NCBI RefSeq assembly: GCF_023373525.1
Contig: NZ_CP097218.1
Coordinates: 1,426,001-1,490,000, forward strand
DNA: 64,000 bases
Direction: 5' to 3'
Source: Brachybacterium kimchii
GTDB lineage: Bacteria > Actinomycetota > Actinomycetes > Actinomycetales > Dermabacteraceae
Part shown: in pieces, positions 42,989 to 51,405 of the stretch
How the letters are laid out: each line of letters begins with the position of its first letter
Numbering within the stretch: position 1 is the stretch's first letter
Notes under the pieces: model-generated
The model's input: the letters and a program-made list of their open reading frames with translations, nothing else
Database searches by the model: none
What the model was told of the DNA's origin: nothing
Translations under genes and position numbers: made by a program

Positions 42989-43831
42989 TCAGCCGCGCCG
43001 CTTCTGCGCGCCGTCGTAGAGCTCGCGGGCCCCCACGCCCGAGGCGCCGCGGGCGACGGCCTTCGCCGCGTCCTTCATCCGCTCCCCCGCCTCGGTGCGG
43101 CGCAGCACCTCCGCCACGAGGTCCTCCGGGTCCGCCTCGACGGTGTCCGCGCCCGCGACGACGATCGCGACCTCACCCAGCACCTCGTGCTCGGCGGTGT
43201 GCGCGGCGAGCTCGGCCAGGGTGCCGCGCAGCACCTCCTCGTGGGTCTTGGTGAGCTCGCGGGCGAGCACGGCGCGGCGCTCGGGCCCGAAGCCGTCGCG
43301 CATCGCGGCGAGCGCGGACGACGTGCGGCGCGGTGACTCGAAGAACACGAGCGTGCGCCGGGCGTCGGCGAGCTGGGCGAAGAGGTTCTCGCGCTGCCCG
43401 GGACCGCGCGGCACGAACCCTTCGAAGGAGAAGCGGTCGGGTGCCAGCCCCGAGACGGCGAGCGCGGTGAGGACGGCCGAGGGGCCGGGGATCACCTGCA
43501 CCGGCAGGCCCGCCTCGGCCGCGGCCCGCACCGCCCGGTAGCCGGGGTCGGAGACCACGGGCATGCCGGCGTCTGTCACCAGCAGCACGCGCTGCCCCTC
43601 GCGCAGGGCGTCGAGCAGCCAGGGCGTCCGCTCGTCCTCATTGTGCTCGTGGTAGGAGATGACCCGGCCGGTCGGCTCGACCTCGAGCTCGCGGGTCAGG
43701 CGCCGCAGCCGCCGCGTGTCCTCGGCGGCGATCAGATCGGCCTCGCCCAGCGCGCGCACGAGGCGCACCGAGGCGTCCAGCGGGTTGCCGATCGGGGTGG
43801 CGGCCAGGACCAGGACTCCGGGGGCGAGCAT
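42989..43831 (-). CDS. rsmI: 16S rRNA 2'-O-ribose methyltransferase RsmI
   Basis: Tetrapyrrole-methylase-fold enzyme methylating C1402 of 16S rRNA; 280 aa from the ATG at 43831. Motifs: LVLAATPIGNPLDASVRLVR at the N-terminus, AAEDTRRLRRL, SYHEHNEDER, LVTDAGMPVVSDPGY and VIPGPSAVLTAL. I chose 43831 because TATCAT at 43844-43839 is 7 nt upstream, the pattern of leaderless genes here; an ATG at 43840 would overlap that box. It is divergent from the protein mannosyltransferase gene, a pairing also seen in mycobacteria (Rv1003/Rv1002c). Confidence 0.95.
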   Translation of the reverse strand: MLAPGVLVLAATPIGNPLDASVRLVRALGEADLIAAEDTRRLRRLTRELEVEPTGRVISYHEHNEDERTPWLLDALREGQRVLLVTDAGMPVVSDPGYRAVRAAAEAGLPVQVIPGPSAVLTALAVSGLAPDRFSFEGFVPRGPGQRENLFAQLADARRTLVFFESPRRTSSALAAMRDGFGPERRAVLARELTKTHEEVLRGTLAELAAHTAEHEVLGEVAIVVAGADTVEADPEDLVAEVLRRTEAGERMKDAAKAVARGASGVGARELYDGAQKRRG

Positions 43832-43838
43832 GCGCCCC

Positions 43839-43844
43839 ATGATA
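43839..43844 (-). promoter_or_regulatory. -10 box of leaderless rsmI
   Basis: TATCAT on the minus strand, 7 nt before the ATG at 43831; decides the start. Confidence 0.5.
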
Positions 43845-43915
43845 GGGCGGTCGGATCGGGCCGACGTCCACCCCGCCCCGGCCCCGTCGACCGAGGATCC
43901 GCAGGTGGCATGGCC

Positions 43916-43921
43916 TAGCAT
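43916..43921 (+). promoter_or_regulatory. -10 box of leaderless pmt
   Basis: TAGCAT, 6 nt before the GTG at 43928; no Shine-Dalgarno between. Confidence 0.55.
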
Positions 43922-43927
43922 GACCGC

Positions 43928-45673
43928 GTGCAGCAGACCACGCCAGCGGACGCGGCCGAGGGGCCGGAGGGTCCCCGGAGCCCCGAACCCGGGACCGACG
44001 GGCCCGAGGCCGTCGGCACCGGGATTGTCGGCAACGGGACCGTCGGCACCGAGTCCGATCACGCGGCGCCGCACCGGCACCTGCGCGATGCCCGGGAGGA
44101 CGCCGTCGAGGCCGAGAGCGAGGGCACGCTCCTGGCGTCGCTGCGCACGCGCCTGCACTGCATGGATCTCACGGGGCGCACGAAGCCCTGGCTCGGGGCG
44201 CTGCTCCTCTTCGCCCTCGCCCTGGTCCTCCGGCTCTACCACCTGGGCTCGATCCACGAGCTGATCTTCGACGAGACCTACTACGTCAAGGACGGCTGGA
44301 CGATCGTCCACCACGGCGTCGAGATGAGCTGGCCCGACGACCCCGACCCCGCCTTCACCTCGGGCGACGTGAACTCCTCCGAGGACAGCGGCGAGTACGT
44401 GGTGCATCCGCCGATCGGCAAATGGGTCATCGGCCTGGGGATGCTCGCCCTCGGCGGGGACTCCGCGTGGGGCTGGCGGATCTCCGTCGCGCTGCTGGGG
44501 GCTCTCTCGGTGCTCATGCTCGCGCGGATCGGGCGGCGTCTGTTCCGCTCCACGGGCATCGGCCTGATCGCGGGCCTGCTGCTCGCGGTCGACGGCCTGC
44601 ACCTGGTCATGTCCCGCACCTCGCTGCTGGACCTCGTGCTCATGTTCTTCGCGCTGGCCGCGTTCGGGGCTCTGCTCATCGACCGCGACCGCTTCCGCGA
44701 AGGCCTGGCGCGCTCGGTCGCCGCCGCCCGCGCCCGCGGCGAGGAGCTCCCGCTGCTGGGCTACCGGGCCGGTTTCCGGCCCTGGCGCCTGAGCGCCGGC
44801 GTGCTGCTCGGGCTCGCCTGCTCGGTGAAGTGGTCGGGCATCTACTTCCTCGCGGTCTTCGGCATCATGACCGTGCTGTGGGACTGGTGGGCCCGCCGGC
44901 GGGTGGGCGAACGGCGCTGGTGGGAGAACGGTCTGTTCCGCGACGCGGTTCCCGCGTTCGTCGCGATGGTCGGCACCTCGCTCGTGGTCTACGTGGCCTC
45001 GTGGTCCGGATGGTTCGCGTCCTCCAAGGGGTACATGCGCCACTGGGCCGAGGAGAACGGCCACGCGGGAGGCAATCCCGTGATCAACGCACTGCGCTCC
45101 CTGTGGCACTACCACGCGCAGGCCTACGACTTCCACATCCACCTGGACTCCCCGCACCCCTACCAGGCGAACCCGCTGGGCTGGCTCCTGCAGATCCGGC
45201 CCACGAACTTCTACTACCGCTCCTACGACTACGGGGAGATGGGCTGCGAGGTCGAGAAGTGCGCCTCCCAGGTGCTGTCCGTCGGAAATCCCCTCATCTG
45301 GTGGTTCGGCGCGCTCAGCATCCTGATCGTGCTCGTGGTCGCGATCTGGAAGCGCGACGGCCGGGCGTGGGCGGCGCTGACGGGCATCATCGGCGGCTAC
45401 CTGCCGTGGCTGATGTACATGGACCGCACGATCTTCACCTTCTACTCCGTGGTCTACGAGCCCTGGATGATCCTGTGCCTCGCGTACGTGATCGGTCTGC
45501 TCGTCGGCTCCCGGTCGGCCGACGGCGAGCGCCGGCTCGCGGGGACCCTTCTCGCCGGCAGCCTGCTCACGCTGATCGTGCTGGTCTCCGCGTTCTTCTG
45601 GCCGATCTGGACGGGTCAGGTGATCGACGTCGACCAGTGGGAGTGGAGGATGTGGCTGCCCAGCTGGACCTGA
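43928..45673 (+). CDS. pmt: Protein O-mannosyltransferase, GT39 family
   Basis: Polytopic membrane enzyme that transfers mannose from polyprenyl-phosphate-mannose to Ser/Thr of exported proteins; 581 aa. A disordered cytoplasmic N-terminus (1-85) is followed by about 10-11 membrane segments. The first extracytoplasmic loop has LIFDETYYVKDGWTIVHHG with the catalytic Asp-Glu and then YVVHPPIGKWVIGLG, the GT39 signature. The C-terminal segment ends with TGQVIDVDQWEWRMWLPSWT, typical for actinobacterial Pmt. Likely substrates would be exported Ser/Thr-rich proteins. Confidence 0.94.
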   Translation: MQQTTPADAAEGPEGPRSPEPGTDGPEAVGTGIVGNGTVGTESDHAAPHRHLRDAREDAVEAESEGTLLASLRTRLHCMDLTGRTKPWLGALLLFALALVLRLYHLGSIHELIFDETYYVKDGWTIVHHGVEMSWPDDPDPAFTSGDVNSSEDSGEYVVHPPIGKWVIGLGMLALGGDSAWGWRISVALLGALSVLMLARIGRRLFRSTGIGLIAGLLLAVDGLHLVMSRTSLLDLVLMFFALAAFGALLIDRDRFREGLARSVAAARARGEELPLLGYRAGFRPWRLSAGVLLGLACSVKWSGIYFLAVFGIMTVLWDWWARRRVGERRWWENGLFRDAVPAFVAMVGTSLVVYVASWSGWFASSKGYMRHWAEENGHAGGNPVINALRSLWHYHAQAYDFHIHLDSPHPYQANPLGWLLQIRPTNFYYRSYDYGEMGCEVEKCASQVLSVGNPLIWWFGALSILIVLVVAIWKRDGRAWAALTGIIGGYLPWLMYMDRTIFTFYSVVYEPWMILCLAYVIGLLVGSRSADGERRLAGTLLAGSLLTLIVLVSAFFWPIWTGQVIDVDQWEWRMWLPSWT

Positions 45674-45718
45674 TCGGAGCCGCACGGACCTGAAGGCGCC
45701 GCACGTGGCCGACGCCAC

Positions 45719-45724
45719 TAGCAT
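45719..45724 (+). promoter_or_regulatory. -10 box of leaderless malQ
   Basis: TAGCAT, 6 nt before the ATG at 45731. Confidence 0.55.
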
Positions 45725-45730
45725 GTGGCC

Positions 45731-47872
45731 ATGTCCCTGGATCCCGGAGCGCTGCGCTCCCTCGCCCGCGACCTCGGCGTCAGCACGGACTTCTGGGGGT
45801 GGGACGGCACCCGCAAGCAGGTGGCCGATACGACCCTGGTGCGCGTGCTGGCCGCCCTCGGCCACGAGGTCGCCGACGACGCCGACGTGCGCCGCATCCG
45901 CGCCGATCGCGCCCGCGCCGCCTGGGCGGCGACGCTGCCCCGCGTGGTCGTCCTGCGCGAGGACCGCGAGGAGTCGCTGGCCGTGCACGTCGTGGACGGC
46001 ACCCCCGTCGACGTCGAGGCGATTCTCGAGGACGGCTCCCGTCGGCCCCTGACGCAGGTCGAGGACTTCACCGCGCCCTACGACCTCGACGGGACCCGGC
46101 GGGGCCAGGCCTCGTTCCGGATCCCGCGCGGCCTGCCCCTGGGGTGGCACACGATCCGCGCGCACACGAGCGAGGGCGAGCGCGAGTGCCCGCTCGTGGT
46201 GACCCCGACGCGCATCACCGTGCAGGACGGGCTCGGCGATCGCCGGGCCATGGGTGTGCAGGCGCAGCTGTACTCGGTGCGCTCGCCCCGCTCCTGGGGC
46301 ATCGGCGACCTGGCCGACGCCCGCGACCTCGCCGCGATCCTGGGTGTGCGCCACGGCGCCGATTTCCTGCTCATCAACCCGCTGCACGCCTCCCGGCCCC
46401 TGCCGCCGATGCTGCCCTCCCCCTACCTGCCGGTGACCCGGCGCTTCACGAGTGCCCTGTACGTGCGCCCCGAGGACGTCCCCGAGTTCCGGGACCTGCC
46501 GGAGCACGCCCGTCAGCGGATCGCCGCGCTGCGCAGCGAGGTCTCCCCCGCGAACACGCGGGCCGATCGCCTCGAGCGCGACCCCGTGCTCGCGTCGAAG
46601 ATGGAGGCGCTCGAGGAGATCTTCGCGGCGCCCCGCACCCCCGCGCGCCAGGCTCTGTTCGACGCCTATCGGGCGCGCGAGGGCCGGGGCCTCGAGGACT
46701 TCGCCCTCTGGTGCGCGCTGGACGAGCACCGCGAGGAGCTGCCCGACCGGACACGGGAGGAGCTCGCCTCGCCCGACTCCCCCGCCGCGCAGCAGGCCCG
46801 GACCGAGCTCGCGGACCGCAGCACCTTCCACGCCTGGGTGCAGTGGGTGCTCGACGAGCAGCTCGCGGCCGCCCAGGCGGGAGCGCGCGAGGGCGGCATG
46901 CGGATCGGGCTCATGCACGACCTGGCCGTGGGCGTCACCGAAGTGGGCGCGGACGCCTGGCGGCTCGGGGACGTCCTCGCGCGGGGCGTGGGCGTGGGCG
47001 CTCCCGCCGACCAGTACAACCAGCAGGGGCAGAACTGGCATCAGCCGCCCTGGCATCCGGAGGCCCTCGCGGCGGCCGGGTACCGGCCCTGGCGCGACCA
47101 GCTGCGCACGCTGCTGCGCCATGCGGGCGCCCTGCGGATCGACCACGTGCTGGGCCTGTTCCGCCTCTGGTGGATCCCCGACGGCTCCCCCGCCTCCGAG
47201 GGCACCTACGTCACCTACGACCACGAGGCGATGATCGGCATCCTCGCCCTCGAGGCGCAGCGCGCCGGCGCGATCGTCGTGGGCGAGGACCTGGGGACCT
47301 TCGAGCCGTGGGTGCGCGACTACCTCACCGAGCGCGGGATCCTGGGCACCTCGATCCTGTGGTTCGAGAACGACGCCGCAGGGAACCCGCTGCCGCCCGA
47401 GGACTACCGCCGCCTGTGCCTGGCCTCGGTGAACACGCACGACCTGCCGCCGACTGCCGGATACCTCGCCGGCGACCACGTGCGCCTGCGCCACGAGCTC
47501 GGACTGCTCGAGCGGGACCTCGACGAGGAGATCGCCGTGGACGCCGCCGCCCAGGCGAAGGTGCTGGACGCGGTCCGCGCACGCGGCCTCCTCGACGAGG
47601 ACGCGGATCCTCGCGAGGACGTGGAGGCGACCGTCATCGCCTTGCACCGCTATCTCGCCCAGACCCCGTCACTGCTGGTGGGCGTGTCCCTCGTGGACTG
47701 CGTGGGCGAGCGGAGGATCCAGAACCAGCCGGGGACGGACTCGGAGTACCCGAACTGGCGCGTGCCGCTGGCCGATCAGGACGGCGAGGTCGTCACCGTC
47801 GACGACATCGCCGCCAGCGCCCGGACGGCGCGACTGCTCGCCGCGGTGCGGGAGGCGATGGACGCGACCTGA
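45731..47872 (+). CDS. malQ: 4-alpha-glucanotransferase
   Basis: GH77 amylomaltase, 713 aa, disproportionating maltodextrins. An N-terminal extension of about 150 residues, typical of actinobacterial MalQ, precedes the barrel (RAMGVQAQLYSVRSPRSWGI). Catalytic elements include the nucleophile region in ALRIDHVLGLFRLWWIP, the acid/base in GAIVVGEDLGTFEP, and VNTHDLPPTAGYLAGDH. GAPADQYNQQGQNWHQPPW is the other hallmark. I chose the ATG at 45731 because TAGCAT is 6 nt before it; a GTG at 45725 is two codons longer. It converges on luxS with one base between stops. Confidence 0.95.
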   Translation: MSLDPGALRSLARDLGVSTDFWGWDGTRKQVADTTLVRVLAALGHEVADDADVRRIRADRARAAWAATLPRVVVLREDREESLAVHVVDGTPVDVEAILEDGSRRPLTQVEDFTAPYDLDGTRRGQASFRIPRGLPLGWHTIRAHTSEGERECPLVVTPTRITVQDGLGDRRAMGVQAQLYSVRSPRSWGIGDLADARDLAAILGVRHGADFLLINPLHASRPLPPMLPSPYLPVTRRFTSALYVRPEDVPEFRDLPEHARQRIAALRSEVSPANTRADRLERDPVLASKMEALEEIFAAPRTPARQALFDAYRAREGRGLEDFALWCALDEHREELPDRTREELASPDSPAAQQARTELADRSTFHAWVQWVLDEQLAAAQAGAREGGMRIGLMHDLAVGVTEVGADAWRLGDVLARGVGVGAPADQYNQQGQNWHQPPWHPEALAAAGYRPWRDQLRTLLRHAGALRIDHVLGLFRLWWIPDGSPASEGTYVTYDHEAMIGILALEAQRAGAIVVGEDLGTFEPWVRDYLTERGILGTSILWFENDAAGNPLPPEDYRRLCLASVNTHDLPPTAGYLAGDHVRLRHELGLLERDLDEEIAVDAAAQAKVLDAVRARGLLDEDADPREDVEATVIALHRYLAQTPSLLVGVSLVDCVGERRIQNQPGTDSEYPNWRVPLADQDGEVVTVDDIAASARTARLLAAVREAMDAT

Positions 47873-47873
47873 G

Positions 47874-48344
47874 TCAGGCGCCGACGTCCTCCCACTCGTC
47901 GCGGCGGGCGAGGAACGCCTGGGCGGCGTCCTTCGCACCGGTGAGGGTGTGGTGGGCGCCCCAGCCGCACTGGACCTCGTTCGCGGCGGGGACCTCGTCG
48001 GCCTGCAGCAGGTCGTGGAGGGTGGCCTCGAGGACCGGCGCGAAGTCGGCGACCTCGTGCTCGCCGGAGAGCAGCGCGTAGAAGCCCGTGCGGCAGCCCA
48101 TCGGGGAGACGTCGATGACGTCGCCGGTGTGGTTGCGCATGTGCTCGGCCATCAGGTGCTCTAGCGAGTGGACGACCTCGGAGTCGAGGTGGGCGACGTT
48201 GGGCTGGGTGAAGCGCACGTCGAACTTCGTGAGCACGTCGCCGTGGGGCAGCGTCTTGCGGTCGGCGATGCGGATGTACGGGGCGCGCACGGCGCGGTGG
48301 TCGAGGTTGAAGCTCTCGACGTTCATGCGGGACGACTCGGTCAC
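47874..48344 (-). CDS. luxS: S-ribosylhomocysteine lyase LuxS
   Basis: Cleaves S-ribosylhomocysteine to homocysteine and the precursor of autoinducer 2; 156 aa. The metal site HSLEH (His59, His63) and Cys126 in VQCGWGAHHT are present, as is Cys84 in GCRTGFY; numbering coincides with the Bacillus enzyme. Translation starts at the ATG at 48344 or seven codons later (MNVESFN). GAGGAG precedes the start. pfs/mtnN is not adjacent. The role may be only the activated-methyl cycle; AI-2 signalling is not implied. Confidence 0.96.
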   Translation of the reverse strand: MTESSRMNVESFNLDHRAVRAPYIRIADRKTLPHGDVLTKFDVRFTQPNVAHLDSEVVHSLEHLMAEHMRNHTGDVIDVSPMGCRTGFYALLSGEHEVADFAPVLEATLHDLLQADEVPAANEVQCGWGAHHTLTGAKDAAQAFLARRDEWEDVGA

Positions 48345-48439
48345 GGCGTTCTCCTCGGGTGCGACGGCGGTGCTACGACCCTAACGCCGCGCCCGGCCGC
48401 GCGCACGGGGCGTCCGGCGTGGTCAGCCCGCTGCGCGCC

Positions 48440-49144
48440 TCAGCGCGAGGAGCGGGCGGTGCGTCCGCGCACGGCGCCCACGAACTCCTGGCGCACGGCG
48501 TCGTCGGCCGCCCTCGGCCAGGCCAGGGCGATCCGGGTGGCGGGCGCATCCGCGAGCGGCCGGTGCACGACGTCCTTGCGGTGGTGCAGCCGCGCGAGGG
48601 ACATGGGCAGCAGGGCGTGGCCGACCCCGGTGGCGACGACGGCGACCCGGTCCGCGGCGTCGTCGGGGTGCGCCGAGGGGATCTCCGGGTCCTCGGCGAG
48701 GTCGGCGACGGTGAGCTCCTCGTGCAGGGAGAGGATGTTCTCGATGCCGACGACGACCATCGGGCGCTCCTCCCAGAGCTCGACGAGGTGCAGCTCCCCC
48801 GGCACGCCCGCCGTGCCCGATCCGTCGGCGTCCAGCGGCAGGCGCACGAAGCACATGTCGACCTCGCCCGTCCCGAGCACGTCGGCCTGACGGGAGAGCG
48901 GGACGGGCACCAGTTCGAGCCGGGCGGCGCGCTGCCCGCTGCGCCAGCGCCGCGCGAACCGGTCGGGCTCGACGCCCGGGATGAACCCGACGCGCAGCAC
49001 GGGGAGCTCGGCAGGAGCGCCCGACGCGGGGGTGGCGCCGCGACCGGCTGCGCTCCGATCCGACGCGCTGCGCCCGGCACGTCGCGAGGATGCGGGGGCG
49101 GTGCGGCCGGAGCGCGCGGCGGAGGGGCGGGGCCGACGGTTCAT
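48440..49144 (-). CDS. LysR-type effector-binding domain protein without HTH
   Basis: 234 aa. Residues 1-45 are Ser/Arg/Ala rich and disordered. From about residue 48 (LPVLRVGFIPGVEPDRFARR) the protein is a type 2 periplasmic-binding-like domain as found at the C-terminus of LysR regulators: VDMCFVRLPLD, AHPDDAADRVAVVATGVGHALLPMSLARL and DAPATRIALAWP. There is no HTH in this or the preceding sequence. It starts leaderless (TAGTCT 6 nt upstream). It could bind a small ligand or dimerise with a true LysR protein; both are inference. Neighbours are luxS and a TetR gene. Confidence 0.85.
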   Translation of the reverse strand: MNRRPRPSAARSGRTAPASSRRAGRSASDRSAAGRGATPASGAPAELPVLRVGFIPGVEPDRFARRWRSGQRAARLELVPVPLSRQADVLGTGEVDMCFVRLPLDADGSGTAGVPGELHLVELWEERPMVVVGIENILSLHEELTVADLAEDPEIPSAHPDDAADRVAVVATGVGHALLPMSLARLHHRKDVVHRPLADAPATRIALAWPRAADDAVRQEFVGAVRGRTARSSR

Positions 49145-49150
49145 GCGCTC

Positions 49151-49156
49151 AGACTA
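49151..49156 (-). promoter_or_regulatory. -10 box of leaderless LysR-domain gene
   Basis: TAGTCT on the minus strand, 6 nt before the ATG at 49144. Confidence 0.5.
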
Positions 49157-49172
49157 CGGCCGGATCCGTCGC

Positions 49173-49778
49173 TCACCGTGCGGCGATGCCGTCGAGCAGG
49201 ACATCGATCATGCGCGACGCGTCGGCATCCGTGCCGTCGGCCGGGCCCGCGTCGCTGAGCCGCCCGAGCGCGTGGATCATGTCCTCGGCGCGGATGTCGC
49301 GGCGCATGGTCCCGTCGGCCGCTCCGAGATCCAGGATCCGCTGGACCTCGGGCGCCAGCACCCCGAGGAACTGCGCAGGCAGGGGCGCGTAGGCGGGATC
49401 GCCCGAATGCAGGGCCGTCGCGAAACCCCGCTTCGTCGCCAGGAACCGCGCCAGGCTGCGGGTCCAGAGGCGCAGCGCCTCGCGCGGAGGATGCTCGTCG
49501 GCCAGGGTCCTCGCGTCCTGGGCGGTGGCCTCGAGCTCGTGCCGGAACACCGCGATGATGAGGTCCGAGCGCAGCGGATAGCTGCGGTACACCGTGCCGA
49601 CGCCGACCCCGGCGCGCGCGGCGATCTCGCGCATCGGGGCGTCGATCCCGGACTCCGCGAACACCTGCTTCGCCGCTTCGCGCACGGCCTCGGCATTGCG
49701 CACGGCATCCGCACGCCGACGCCGCGGGGCGCCCTCGCTCACCGGGCTCTCGGGGGTCTCCGGCCTCTCCTGGCTCAC
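49173..49778 (-). CDS. TetR family transcriptional regulator
   Basis: 201 aa from the GTG at 49778; a GTG at 49784 is also possible, while the frame beyond starts with TTG in the promoter region. HTH: NAEAVREAAKQVFAESGIDA followed by REIAARAGVGVGTVYRSYP. The C-terminal domain (LATKRGFATALHSGDPAYAP) is typical of the AcrR-like subgroup with SbtR-like C-terminus. It is divergent from an aldo/keto reductase and very probably represses it through the palindrome in the shared spacer. Confidence 0.93.
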   Translation of the reverse strand: MSQERPETPESPVSEGAPRRRRADAVRNAEAVREAAKQVFAESGIDAPMREIAARAGVGVGTVYRSYPLRSDLIIAVFRHELEATAQDARTLADEHPPREALRLWTRSLARFLATKRGFATALHSGDPAYAPLPAQFLGVLAPEVQRILDLGAADGTMRRDIRAEDMIHALGRLSDAGPADGTDADASRMIDVLLDGIAAR

Positions 49779-49828
49779 GCGCACCCTCTCTCGGATCGGA
49801 CGCGGGCGCTCGGTCCCGCGGCAGGACG

Positions 49829-49857
49829 TTGACAACCGGAACCGCGTTCCGCATAGT
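49829..49857 (+). promoter_or_regulatory. Promoter of the aldo/keto reductase gene with embedded operator
   Basis: TTGACA (49829-49834), exactly 17 nt, then CATAGT (49852-49857). The spacer ends with CGGAACCGCGTTCCG (49837-49851), a 6-bp-arm palindrome around CGC, positioned for a repressor to block RNA polymerase. A half-site GGTTCCG recurs at about 49869-49875. Confidence 0.72.
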
Positions 49858-49933
49858 TGTGGACGCAGGTTCCGTTTCTTCGGCCAGCCTACCCGGGTCC
49901 ACCCGGGCCCGGCCCCGTCCCAGGAGGACTCAC

Positions 49934-50953
49934 ATGAAGCACCGCTCGCTCGGCCGCACAGGGATCCAGGTCTCGCCCTTCGCCCTCGGCGCCATGATGT
50001 TCAGCTCGTTCGGCAACGGCGACCAGCAGGAGGTGGACGCGATGGTGGGGCGCGCGCTGGATGCGGGCATCAACCTCGTCGACACCGCCGACGCCTACGG
50101 CGAGTCCGAGGAGATGCTCGGTCGCGCGCTGCGCGGCCGCCGCGACGAGGTGGTCCTCGCCTCGAAGTTCGGGCGTCCGCTCGACGAGGACCCCAACCAC
50201 CGCGGCGGGTCCCGCCGCTGGATCATGACGGCGATCGAGAACTCGCTGCGCCGCCTGGGGACGGATCATCTGGACCTGCTGCAGATGCACCGCCCGGACC
50301 CGGCCACCGACATCCAGGAGACCCTCTCCGCGCTCACCGATCTGGTGCGCAGCGGGAAGGTGCGCGCGATCGGGACCTCCGACATGCCGGCGTCGGAGAT
50401 CGTCGAGGCGCAGTGGGTGGCCCGCGATCGCGGGCTCGAGCGCTTCCGCACCGAGCAGCCGCACTACTCCCTGCTGGACCGCACGGTGGAGCGCGAGGTG
50501 CTCCCCGTCGCCGAGCGCTACGGCATGGGCACGATCATCTGGAGCCCGCTGGCCAGCGGCATGCTCACCGGCAGGGCGCGGCGGGGGCAGCAGAGCGACC
50601 TGCGCCGCACGCAGATGTTCGCGGCGCTCCGGGACCCGCGGCGCATCGACGCCGTGGAGGATCTGCTCGCCCTCGCTCAGGACTCCGGACTCACGCTCAC
50701 GCACATGGCGCTCGCCTTCGTGATCGCCCATCCGGGCGTCAGCGCCGCGATCATCGGTCCCCGCACCATGGAGCACCTCGAGGACTCGCTCGCCGCCGCG
50801 GAGGTCGAGCTGACGGACGACGTCCTGGACCGCATCGACGAGATCGTCGCACCCGGGACGGGCGTGGGGCGCATGGACCAGGAGTACAGCACTCCCCCGA
50901 TCCTGGATCCGACGCTGCGTCGCCGCTCGGCCGGGAGCCGTGCCGCGGCCTGA
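49934..50953 (+). CDS. Aldo/keto reductase
   Basis: 339-aa NADPH-dependent oxidoreductase of the AKR superfamily (YajO/general-stress-protein 69 like). Catalytic tetrad elements: NLVDTADAYGESEEMLG (Asp, Tyr), VVLASKFG (Lys) and DLLQMHRPDP (His). C-terminal cofactor segment: GVSAAIIGPRTMEHLEDSL. AGGAGG at 49922-49927 precedes the ATG; the start is also fixed by the promoter about 70 nt upstream. Substrate unknown. It is controlled, most likely, by the divergent TetR protein, perhaps in response to a toxic carbonyl compound. Confidence 0.95.
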   Translation: MKHRSLGRTGIQVSPFALGAMMFSSFGNGDQQEVDAMVGRALDAGINLVDTADAYGESEEMLGRALRGRRDEVVLASKFGRPLDEDPNHRGGSRRWIMTAIENSLRRLGTDHLDLLQMHRPDPATDIQETLSALTDLVRSGKVRAIGTSDMPASEIVEAQWVARDRGLERFRTEQPHYSLLDRTVEREVLPVAERYGMGTIIWSPLASGMLTGRARRGQQSDLRRTQMFAALRDPRRIDAVEDLLALAQDSGLTLTHMALAFVIAHPGVSAAIIGPRTMEHLEDSLAAAEVELTDDVLDRIDEIVAPGTGVGRMDQEYSTPPILDPTLRRRSAGSRAAA

Positions 50954-51039
50954 GCCGCTCCGCGCACGCCCCTCCCCGGATCGGCTCAGGCCGGCTAGGA
51001 CCGGCTCGGCTCGGGCCAGCCGTCCGCGCATTGCCGGGC

Positions 51040-51056
51040 ATACCGGGGAGGGGTAT
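51040..51056. promoter_or_regulatory. Putative CsoR-type operator
   Basis: ATACCGGGGAGGGGTAT, a G-rich interrupted palindrome (ATACC and GGTAT arms) 46 nt before the CsoR-like start. CsoR-family operators are G/C-rich palindromes with TA-containing ends, so autoregulation is likely. Confidence 0.5.
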
Positions 51057-51102
51057 CGTGCGAGGCCGGGCCGAAGGACGTGCGGCCGACGGGAGGAGCG
51101 CC

Positions 51103-51384
51103 ATGAACGGGTACAGCGAGGACAAGGCGGCTCTCGAGCGCCGCATGAAGCGCATCGAGGGCCAGGTGCGCGGCGTCGCCAAGATGATCGAGGACGACCG
51201 CTACTGCATCGACGTGCTGACCCAGATCTCCGCCGTCAGCCGGGCGCTCGAGAACGTCGCCCTCGAGCTGCTGGACGATCACCTGGGCCACTGCGTCGCC
51301 GACGCCGTCAAGGGCGGCGGGGCGAACGCGGACGAGAAGATCGAGGAGGCCACCGAGGCGATCCGTCGTCTCGTGCGGTCCTGA
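51103..51384 (+). CDS. csoR: CsoR/RcnR family metal-sensing repressor
   Basis: 93-aa all-helical tetrameric repressor (DUF156). ERRMKRIEGQVRGVAKMIED is the DNA-binding N-terminus. The copper-site residues of CsoR are all present with correct spacing: Cys35 (YCIDVLTQI), His60 and Cys64 (DDHLGHC). GGAGGAG lies 5 nt before the ATG. No copper chaperone or P-type ATPase gene flanks it, so its regulon must lie elsewhere unless it controls only itself. Persulfide-sensing CstR-type is an alternative, though His60 favours a metal sensor. Confidence 0.93.
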   Translation: MNGYSEDKAALERRMKRIEGQVRGVAKMIEDDRYCIDVLTQISAVSRALENVALELLDDHLGHCVADAVKGGGANADEKIEEATEAIRRLVRS

Positions 51385-51405
51385 TCCCCTCCCCCGCGGC
51401 GTGCG

